A stretch of 35,760 bases of DNA from a candidate division GN15 bacterium (GTDB lineage: Bacteria; Zixibacteria; MSB-5A5; GN15; FEB-12): NCBI GenBank assembly GCA_014727815.1, contig WJMS01000160.1:1-35760 (forward strand). The letters run 5' to 3'. This document shows positions 1-5,423 of the stretch, piece by piece. Numbering within the stretch: the stretch's first letter is position 1; every line of letters begins with the position of its first letter. The notes under the pieces were generated by a model that worked only from the letters and a program-made list of their open reading frames with translations, was not told where the DNA came from and ran no database searches. Position numbers and translations under genes: made by a program.

Positions 1-449
1 CCGAGAAGCGTGACCGCCCGGACATCGTTCGGATACGCCTCGACCAGTCGCTGATAGTACTGTTCCTGTTTGCGCGAGTCGCCGTTGACGCCGGCCTGGA
101 AGCCGAGTATCCACAGGCGTTCCCCCTTGGAGACATTGTCTATCAGCGTGACGGCGCGGTGGTAGCTCTCGAAAAACTGCTTGGGGGTCTGCTGGGCGCT
201 GGCGAGGTAGAGATGCGCCATGGCGAAACTCGGGTCGGCCTTGACCGCGCGTTCGAAGTGCGGTACCGCCTCCTGCGCCCGAAGTTTCTCCAGCAGTGCG
301 CGGCCCTGCACGAAGTGTTCGCGCGCTTCGGCCGATGATGTCGTCAGGGGCACCTGTCCCTCGTTGCCGACAGAACAGGCCAGCAGGCCGACCACACCGA
401 TCAGCACCACGCTCACTACTACGGATTTGTAGAGCCCGAACAGTTTCAT
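1..449 (-). CDS. TPR lipoprotein, C-terminus cut by window edge
   Basis: This gene runs off the left edge, so the ORF track misses it. Read from the ATG at 449 on the minus strand it gives about 149 residues starting MKLFGLYKSVVVSVVLIG. A hydrophobic segment ends in a lipobox LLAC with Cys25, so the product is probably an outer- or inner-membrane lipoprotein. From about residue 40 there is a tetratricopeptide-like helix pair (EAREHFVQGRALLEKL, then AVPHFERAVKADPSFAMAHL), followed by a second set (QEQYYQRLVEAYPNDVRAV). TPR lipoproteins act as protein-interaction scaffolds in the periplasm; no specific partner can be named. A TGAGGA Shine-Dalgarno sits about 7 nt before the ATG. It is divergent from galT. 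Confidence 0.8.
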   Translation of the reverse strand, partial: MKLFGLYKSVVVSVVLIGVVGLLACSVGNEGQVPLTTSSAEAREHFVQGRALLEKLRAQEAVPHFERAVKADPSFAMAHLYLASAQQTPKQFFESYHRAVTLIDNVSKGERLWILGFQAGVNGDSRKQEQYYQRLVEAYPNDVRAVTLL

Positions 450-653
450 TCGTCAATCCTCACAAATGCCCTCGCGCCTCGCCCCCATTAAACATATATC
501 GGCCGGGAAACGTTCAAGTAAACTCATGACGGACGATCGACCCGACCGACGGGTTCAGCCCGTTCATTCTTGGTACGAGAGTCCACAGCCCGCAGTTGCG
601 GGCGTTTCCCGGACGCTTCGATCAGCCGCCGTGACAGAATCCCGAGACACCGT

Positions 654-682
654 TTGATTCTCCCGCCCGATTGTGCTATTGT
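654..682 (+). promoter_or_regulatory. Predicted sigma70-type promoter of galT
   Basis: TTGATT (654-659) and TATTGT (677-682) are separated by exactly 17 nt and lie 34 nt before the galT start codon. Transcription would begin near 689, giving a leader of roughly 28 nt. Each hexamer matches the consensus at four positions. No Shine-Dalgarno is obvious between the predicted start site and the ATG. Confidence 0.5.
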
Positions 683-716
683 GTAATAAGTCGACTCGTG
701 AAGCAACAATTATCCT

Positions 717-1715
717 ATGCCTGAATTCCGCCAGAACCTCGCCACAAAAGACTGGGTGATTCTCGCCACGGAACGCGGCAAGCGCCCCTCCGATTTCGAG
801 AAAGAACGCAAGCAGCGTGAGCCGGCTCCGGCCTACGATACCAACTGCCCGTTCTGCAAAGGCAACGAAAGCCAGACGCTCGAGCCGACCTACGTCTGGC
901 CCGCTCCCGACGACTGGAAAGTCCGGGTGATCCCCAACAAGTTTGCGGCGCTCGATCCGAACCTGTCGACCACCCGCTCCCATGTCGGCCTGTTCTTGGC
1001 TGCCAAAGGGTTTGGCCTCGCCGAGGTCGTGGTCGAGCATCCCGAGCACAACGTCAATATCGTATCGATGGAGCTCGAGCAGGTGACCCAGATGCTGCGG
1101 GCGTGCCGGGAGCGCCAGGCGGCCATCAGCCAGAATCCCAAAATCAATCTCGTCCAGATTTTTCGCAACTATGGCCAGGGCGCCGGCACCTCGCTGATCC
1201 ATCCTCATTCACAGATCATCGCCACCCCGATCGTCCCCCCGCACGTACGATTCCCGATGGAGCAGGCGGTGCTGTACTATGACAAGTACGGCAGCTGTGT
1301 CTACTGCGACCTGGTTCGCGAGGAACTTCGGCAGGCCGAGCGAGTGATAATCGAGTCGGAGAATTTCGTCGCCTTCTGTCCCTATGCCGCCCGGTCACCA
1401 TATGAATGCCGTATCTATCCCAAGCGGCACGAGCCGAGTTTCGTGCTGGTCGACGATGAAGAGCTGTATGAGCTGGCCTCGGTACTGCGCGATCTGCTCG
1501 GACGCGTCCATACCGGCCTGAACGACCCCGACTACAATTACATCATTCGATCCTCGCCGATAGGCGATGAGAACACGCGGCATTTGCACTGGTACATCGT
1601 AGTAATCCCGAAGATATCGATTCCGGCCGGATTTGAGATCGGCACGGGGATCTATATCAATACGGTCGCGCCAGAGGCGAGCGCCCGGCATCTGCGCGAT
1701 GTGACAGTGGGGTAG
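717..1715 (+). CDS. galT: Galactose-1-phosphate uridylyltransferase (HIT superfamily)
   Basis: The 332-residue protein has the GalT architecture of two HIT-like halves. The nucleophile motif HPHSQ is at about 162-166 in the context GAGTSLIHPHSQIIATP; the central region of GalT forms the uridylyl-His intermediate. Zinc-binding CxxC pairs are visible at 44-47 (CPFC) and 194-197 (CVYC). GalT transfers UMP from UDP-glucose to galactose-1-phosphate in the Leloir pathway. The paired CxxC arrangement and length also fit the related ADP-glucose phosphorylase-like branch, so the exact sugar nucleotide is not certain. No galK or galE is adjacent. The start at 717 is the first ATG and the N-terminus MPEFRQNLATKDWVI is typical of the family. 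Confidence 0.9.
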   Translation: MPEFRQNLATKDWVILATERGKRPSDFEKERKQREPAPAYDTNCPFCKGNESQTLEPTYVWPAPDDWKVRVIPNKFAALDPNLSTTRSHVGLFLAAKGFGLAEVVVEHPEHNVNIVSMELEQVTQMLRACRERQAAISQNPKINLVQIFRNYGQGAGTSLIHPHSQIIATPIVPPHVRFPMEQAVLYYDKYGSCVYCDLVREELRQAERVIIESENFVAFCPYAARSPYECRIYPKRHEPSFVLVDDEELYELASVLRDLLGRVHTGLNDPDYNYIIRSSPIGDENTRHLHWYIVVIPKISIPAGFEIGTGIYINTVAPEASARHLRDVTVG

Positions 1716-1738
1716 GTCGGAACGCCGGCAGTTCCGAC
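1716..1738 (+). terminator. Hairpin directly after the galT stop
   Basis: GTCGGAAC (1716-1723) and GTTCCGAC (1731-1738) form a perfect 8-bp stem with a 7-nt loop, beginning at the base after the galT stop codon. There is no T-run after it (ATTCCTGTG follows), so it may be a 3'-end stabiliser or a REP-like unit rather than a classic intrinsic terminator. Confidence 0.45.
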
Positions 1739-1756
1739 ATTCCTGTGTAGAATGAC

Positions 1757-1804
1757 ACGTCATGCTTCGACAGGCTCGACCCGTTCATAATATCAGCATG
1801 ACGT
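1757..1804. repeat. Perfect 10-bp inverted repeat with 28-nt spacer
   Basis: ACGTCATGCT (1757-1766) is repeated in inverse as AGCATGACGT (1795-1804). It lies between galT and the convergent lipoprotein gene, flanked by two other hairpins (1716-1738, 1901-1923). The arrangement resembles a REP/BIME-like or MITE remnant; no transposase is present. Confidence 0.5.
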
Positions 1805-1900
1805 ACACCGGCTGTTCTGACGCGCCAATCACTCCCACCCGGAGTTTCGTCGGCTTCGCCGGACGCCACTGCAGGTGGGGCACAAGCTGATTGTGAGCAG

Positions 1901-1923
1901 GTCAGGCGGCTTGGCCGCCTGAC
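1901..1923 (-). terminator. Hairpin after the 1927-2547 lipoprotein gene
   Basis: GTCAGGCGGC and GCCGCCTGAC form a perfect 10-bp stem with a 3-nt loop, starting three bases beyond the minus-strand stop codon. It would strongly hinder polymerase or exonuclease, but no U-tract follows on either strand, so termination is only inferred. Confidence 0.45.
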
Positions 1924-1926
1924 AAT

Positions 1927-2547
1927 CTACATCGATGCCTGTTCGATATTGCGCAGCATCCCCTTGAACTGTGGCGCCATATGGGCGGCGGTCCAGGACG
2001 GACCGGTCAGCTTGAAGAAGACATTACCCTGCGGACCTTCGACCACGGCGCCGATAAGCCGGTAGTTTTCGTGCGCCTGGCCGCCATTTTGCGCCATCGG
2101 GCCCATATCACCGGTATACGTTCCCTCGGTTTCGACAATGTGGACGGTCATACCGTTGGCTTCCATCTCGGAGCGCACCGGCTCGATACCGTCGTCAGGC
2201 CGCACCTGACTGACCCATCGCTCAAGATTTGCCTCGATACCTCCGCCCTGGTTGGGACCGAAGTAATACACGGCGACACTGGCGGAATCCTCCTGGCCCT
2301 CCTGCGGCGGCAGGTAGAAGTCGGCCTGGCGCATGCCTGACGGGCCGGCGTTGATCCAGGCCGAATCAGGATAGAAGGTCACCCCGGCGACGGTCACCGG
2401 TTCCACCGCGGGTGTGTAGACGATATCCGAAGGCACTTCGGCCATCTGGTTGTCCGTCTGCACGTCACCGTTACCATCGCCATTTCCCCCACAGCCGAAT
2501 GCAACGAAGAATGCCAGCACGACTGCCATTACACTAAACGTCTTCAT
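1927..2547 (-). CDS. Secreted lipoprotein of unknown function
   Basis: A 206-residue product begins MKTFSVMAVVLAFFVAFGC. The hydrophobic stretch ends in AFGC, a lipobox, followed by a Gly/Asn/Asp-rich linker (GGNGDGNGDV), so this is very probably a lipoprotein. The mature part is compact, has motifs such as ADFYLPP, VAVYYFGP and GTYTGD, and ends with an amphipathic segment (APQFKGMLRNIEQ). I do not recognise the family. Two ATGs stand in tandem (2550 and 2547); AAGGAAGG lies 5 nt before the second and only 2 nt before the first, which favours 2547. It is convergent with galT and divergent from the SDR gene. Confidence 0.75.
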   Translation of the reverse strand: MKTFSVMAVVLAFFVAFGCGGNGDGNGDVQTDNQMAEVPSDIVYTPAVEPVTVAGVTFYPDSAWINAGPSGMRQADFYLPPQEGQEDSASVAVYYFGPNQGGGIEANLERWVSQVRPDDGIEPVRSEMEANGMTVHIVETEGTYTGDMGPMAQNGGQAHENYRLIGAVVEGPQGNVFFKLTGPSWTAAHMAPQFKGMLRNIEQASM

Positions 2548-2739
2548 CATAACCTTCCTTACTCGCTATAGTCCATCATGTACACTCTTTCCCGAAAGGC
2601 CGTAAGATAACCGCATCGATCTTCGACGCAAGTCCTCAGATGAATGTGCCGGGCCCGGTACCTGTTGGAACAACACGTTGTGCCGTTTTGTTTTGCACGC
2701 AACTCAGAACCTTTTGGACATATCCACACGGAGGCACTA

Positions 2740-3612
2740 GTGGCAGATTCAGCGAAGATGACCGATCGCACCGTACTGATAACCGGGGCCAATCGCGGCA
2801 TTGGCCGAGCGACGGCCGAAGGGCTGGCCGCCATGGGGGCGCGAGTTATTATGGCCGGGCGGTCACACGATAAACTGCGCGAGGCTGCCGATGAGATTTC
2901 CCGGAGGACGGGTAACAGAGACCTGTATCCGATGGATGTAGATCTGGCCTCGCAGCAGTCGATTCGCGAGTTCGCCGACCGGGTTCGCGCGGAATTCGGC
3001 GGGCTGCATGTGCTGCTGCATAATGCCGCCGTCATTCCCGATGATTACGAAGAAAGCGCCGATGGAATCGAACTGCAGTTTGCGGTCAATCACCTGGCGC
3101 CCTTCCTGCTCACGCATCAGTTGCTGGAGATGCTGAAGGAATCGGCGCCTTCGCGGATTATTGTCGTCTCATCAAACGCCCATCGCCGGGCCGAGCTTGA
3201 TCTGTCTGATGTTTCGATGACGGGCGGCTACGACAAGACCTCGGCCTACGATCGCTCGAAACTGGCCAATGTCCTCTTTGTACACGAGCTGGCCGATCGC
3301 CTCGAAGGCAGCGGGGTGACCACCAACTGCGTTCACCCGGGCGTGGTGGGCACTGAACTGCTGGCGCAATACACCGGACTGCCGAAGTCGAGAGCCCATG
3401 AGGCGAAGCCGTACAAGTCGACCGAGGAAGGGGCCGAGACGCCGATCTGGGCCGCCTCGGCGCCGGAGCTTGCTGATGTTTCCGGGGAGTACTTTGAGAA
3501 TAGGGAAGCGGTGGAAAGTTCCGAGGCCTCTTATGATCAGGAACTAGGCCGAAAACTGTGGGAGTTGAGCGAAGAGCTGACCCGCGTTTCCTACAGCGAG
3601 GTGACGGCATGA
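2740..3612 (+). CDS. Short-chain dehydrogenase/reductase (retinol-dehydrogenase-like)
   Basis: This is a classical SDR oxidoreductase of about 290 residues. The NAD(P)-binding motif TGANRGIG is at 15-22, NAA at 95-97, the catalytic Ser in IVVSSNAH at 141-147 and the YxxxK motif YDRSK at 170-174. The Arg after TGAN and the overall pattern resemble the retinol dehydrogenase/WW-domain oxidoreductase-like branch, often NADP-dependent; the substrate is unknown. The ORF track start at 2644 is too early: GGAGG at 2730-2734 lies 5 nt before a GTG at 2740, giving VADSAKMTDRTV; an ATG at 2758 is the alternative. The stop overlaps the next start (ATGA), so the two genes are translationally coupled. Confidence 0.88.
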   Translation: MADSAKMTDRTVLITGANRGIGRATAEGLAAMGARVIMAGRSHDKLREAADEISRRTGNRDLYPMDVDLASQQSIREFADRVRAEFGGLHVLLHNAAVIPDDYEESADGIELQFAVNHLAPFLLTHQLLEMLKESAPSRIIVVSSNAHRRAELDLSDVSMTGGYDKTSAYDRSKLANVLFVHELADRLEGSGVTTNCVHPGVVGTELLAQYTGLPKSRAHEAKPYKSTEEGAETPIWAASAPELADVSGEYFENREAVESSEASYDQELGRKLWELSEELTRVSYSEVTA

Positions 3613-3890
3613 AGGCGGTGTGGAACGGGGTGACACTGGCCGAGAGCGACCGGACAATCGAGGTTGAGGGCAATCAGTATTTCCCGCCCGAATCAGTTCG
3701 ACAGGAGCTACTTCAGCAATCATCGACAACATCGATTTGCCCCTGGAAAGGGACTGCTCGCTATTACACGATTGTCGCGGATGGTGCGGAGAACCATGAT
3801 GCGGCCTGGAGCTATCCGGACCCGAAAGAAAAGGCGACTCACTTCAAGGACTACGTAGCTTTCTGGCGAGGTGTCGAGATCCAGCAGTAG
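3609..3890 (+). CDS. DUF427 domain protein
   Basis: The 93-residue protein matches the whole DUF427 domain: MKAVWNGVTLAESD at the start, the EGNQYFPPESV stretch, then CPWKGTARYYTI and AWSYPDPKEKA, ending in the VAFWRGVE segment. DUF427 proteins are small, soluble and conserved, but their biochemical role is not established. The true ATG is at 3609, four bases overlapping the SDR stop (ATGA), not the track start at 3558. The coupling suggests that the SDR and DUF427 proteins are made together, perhaps acting on the same compound; that is inference. Confidence 0.88.
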   Translation: MKAVWNGVTLAESDRTIEVEGNQYFPPESVRQELLQQSSTTSICPWKGTARYYTIVADGAENHDAAWSYPDPKEKATHFKDYVAFWRGVEIQQ

Positions 3891-3925
3891 GTTTTCACGC
3901 GAGTTTTACAGCCTTTTTGATTCGC

Positions 3926-3951
3926 ACGGGCCGTTCAGCGCGGCCCGTTTC
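3926..3951 (+). terminator. Intrinsic terminator after SDR-DUF427
   Basis: ACGGGCCG (3926-3933) pairs with CGGCCCGT (3941-3948) around a 7-nt loop, followed by TTCTATATT. The stem is 8 bp and G+C-rich with a short, imperfect T-tract. It lies 36 nt past the DUF427 stop. Confidence 0.65.
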
Positions 3952-3996
3952 TATATTGCCGGGTTAAACCAGAAGTACCGCACTGAATGGGATTAA

Positions 3997-4090
3997 TAAA
4001 AAACGTCCCGAGCCGGGGGGGAGGGGAACGGCACGGGACGGAAGAGCAGCCAGTTGTCGGATCCCGAAGCAGTGCCGGCTGCTACTTACG
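3997..4090 (-). ncRNA. Candidate small RNA (~94 nt) with C-rich terminator loop
   Basis: On the minus strand a promoter (4097-4125) leads into a short transcript ending at an intrinsic terminator. Hairpin 1 pairs GCAGCCGG (4082-4075) with CTGGCTGC (4053-4046), with one G-U pair, and has an inner TCGG-GAT-CCGA stem (4067-4057). Hairpin 2 is the terminator: CGTCCCG/CGGGACG (4040-4034 with 4010-4004), a T-T mismatch, GCCG/CGGC, and a 13-nt loop TTCCCCTCCCCCC, followed by TTTTTT (4003-3998). C-rich loops in known bacterial regulatory RNAs pair with Shine-Dalgarno sequences; this loop is complementary to GGGGAGGGG-type sites. The overlapping ORF (3964-4287) has no protein-like composition. Promoter, structure and terminator are seen; the regulatory role is inference. 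Confidence 0.65.
3998..4040 (-). terminator. Intrinsic terminator of the small RNA
   Basis: On the minus strand this is a 7-bp stem, a 1x1 mismatch, a 4-bp stem and a 13-nt pyrimidine loop, followed immediately by six T residues and ATTAAT. It is one of the most canonical terminators in the window, and no minus-strand protein gene lies upstream for it to serve. Confidence 0.8.
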
Positions 4091-4096
4091 GTAACC

Positions 4097-4125
4097 ATAA
4101 TAATACCTAATAAGTTTCCTGTCCA
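4097..4125 (-). promoter_or_regulatory. Strong sigma70-type promoter driving the small RNA
   Basis: On the minus strand TGGACA (4125-4120) and TATTAT (4102-4097) are separated by exactly 17 nt. Both hexamers match the consensus at five of six positions. The predicted start is about 4090. The region upstream is A/T-rich with runs of T and A, which could act as an UP element. Confidence 0.65.
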
Positions 4126-4364
4126 TAGCGATTCGCTAACATTTTTCAAAAAATCGAAGCGTCTTTCCCTCCAAGAGCGTAAGTTATCCACGATTAAGGA
4201 GTTGATCGCCCACAACGGTCGGCGAAGGGGTGGCTCCGCCGAAAATGTCGGACTGGCCTTGTCTAACTTTTGCCAGCTTCGGTCCAAGCTGCAGCGGGTG
4301 TCGATCGGATTGGCTGAGGATTTATCGAGGTTTTTCTGAATCGGATTTACTATATTGGGATCAA
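4126..4364. other. Intergenic region between small RNA and sigma factor
   Basis: These 239 bases separate the divergent small-RNA promoter from the sigma factor gene. An A/T-rich patch (ATTTTTCAAAAAAT) lies near 4140-4155. TATATT at 4351-4356 is a plausible -10 element just 8 nt before the sigma ATG, but I cannot find a convincing -35 at normal spacing. No credible coding sequence is seen; the 5' extension of the track ORF (from 4230) is Cys/Ser/Trp-rich and lacks a start context. Confidence 0.5.
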
Positions 4365-4976
4365 ATGAGTGAAGCAGAGATTGTAAAACGGGCGCAAGCC
4401 GGTGATTTCGAGGCCTTTACTGAGTTGGTAAACGCCCATAAGGACAAGCTTTACGCGTTTGTCCGCAAGCTCACCGGCGACCCCGACGACACCAATGATA
4501 TCGTCCAGGACACGTTCCTGAAGGCGATCGACAAGATCGACCAGTTTCGTGGCGAAGCATCGTTTGGTACCTGGCTGACCAGTATTGCGCTCAATCAGGC
4601 GCGGGCCCTTTTTGCCAAGCGCAAGCAGGGCGAGATGAAGCCGATCGAGGCGTACCTGCCGGTTGGGGCGACCAACGGTGAGCATCCGCTCGCCGAGGCA
4701 TCGCTGTTCGACTGGGAAGACCCGCTGGCCAATCTGGAGCGGGCGGAGATCGGGCGCCTGATCGAGGAAGGCCTGGAAACCATACCGTTTGCATACCGAG
4801 AGGCGTTTTTGCTGCGTTATGTCGAGGAGATGTCGGTCAAAGAAGTCGCTGCCACGATCGGGCAGACTGTGGCCGCTACCAAGTCTCGGATCCTGCGGGC
4901 TCGACTGGCACTCAGAGACTTCCTCTCCAAACGGTTCGAGGCAAAGTATGGCGAAAAAGTGCGAAGAATTCATTAG
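4365..4976 (+). CDS. ECF-type RNA polymerase sigma factor
   Basis: The 203-residue protein has sigma region 2 at about 20-88 (DKLYAFVRKLTGDPDDTNDIVQDTFLKA, then FRGEASFGTWLTSIALN) and region 4 at about 130-190 (IPFAYREAFLLRYVEEMSVKEVA with a helix-turn-helix). There is no region 1 or 3, as in ECF/group IV sigma factors, which redirect RNA polymerase in response to envelope or other stress. The ATG at 4365 gives the usual N-terminus (MSEAEIVKRAQAGDFEAF); the track start at 4230 adds 45 implausible residues. Its 3' end overlaps the anti-sigma gene by 29 nt. The following envelope transport operon is a possible target, by position only. Confidence 0.92.
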   Translation: MSEAEIVKRAQAGDFEAFTELVNAHKDKLYAFVRKLTGDPDDTNDIVQDTFLKAIDKIDQFRGEASFGTWLTSIALNQARALFAKRKQGEMKPIEAYLPVGATNGEHPLAEASLFDWEDPLANLERAEIGRLIEEGLETIPFAYREAFLLRYVEEMSVKEVAATIGQTVAATKSRILRARLALRDFLSKRFEAKYGEKVRRIH

Positions 4977-5199
4977 CGGTCTGGCCGACTATATCGATGG
5001 GGAGATCGAGCCGGAGCTGTGCGAAGAGATCGAGAAGCATATCGGCCAGTGTAACAACTGCCGGATCATGGTCGATAGTCTCCGGCAGACGGTTCGTTTG
5101 TGCCGTGAAGGCAAAGAAGAGAAACTGCCTCCGGCGCTGGAGGAGAAGCTTACGGGTATGCTCAAGAAGCGCTGGAAAGAAAAGTTCGGGCAGGCTTGA
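4948..5199 (+). CDS. Zinc-finger anti-sigma factor (zf-HC2 type)
   Basis: The 83-residue product begins MAKKCEEFISGLADYIDGE and carries the HxxxCxxC signature (HIGQCNNC, about 31-38) of zinc-binding anti-sigma domains, preceded by a conserved Cys at position 5. Such proteins bind and silence their cognate sigma factor, often in a redox- or zinc-sensitive way. It has no transmembrane segment, so it is a soluble anti-sigma factor. The C-terminal part is charged and helical (EEKLTGMLKKRWKEKF). The start ATG lies inside the sigma gene, a coupling typical for sigma/anti-sigma pairs. The track ORF start (4789) is a frame extension into the sigma gene. Confidence 0.88.
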   Translation: MAKKCEEFISGLADYIDGEIEPELCEEIEKHIGQCNNCRIMVDSLRQTVRLCREGKEEKLPPALEEKLTGMLKKRWKEKFGQA

Positions 5200-5423
5200 T
5201 CCTTTCATAATAGGGATACGTCCCTGCCCACGGCAGCCGGGTCCATCGACCCCGACTTACCCCCCGCCCCGACCTTACCTGCCGAGTCATCCTCGACATG
5301 TAACTCATGTTTGTGCAAATGGATATACGCCCGCAACGGGAGTGCAATTATCCTGAATCGTTTTGTGCGCCGGCCTATCTAAGCTGGCAAATGAACGAAA
5401 AACGCAGGTGAAAGGTAAAGCGG

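Noticed and set aside
564-1208. 214-residue minus-strand ORF overlapping galT
   Set aside because: Antisense to a clear galT; Arg/Gly/Asp-rich shadow composition and no start context.
3964-4287. 107-residue minus-strand ORF over the small RNA region
   Set aside because: It runs through the terminator hairpin and T-run, has no ribosome binding site and no family resemblance; the RNA explanation fits better.
5208-5232. AGGGA-TACG-TCCCT hairpin after the anti-sigma gene
   Set aside because: Only 5 bp with no T-run; termination there is not supported.
5391-5411. Possible leader peptide MNEKRR before the RND transporter
   Set aside because: Six codons with no attenuator hairpin or clear ribosome binding site; likely chance.
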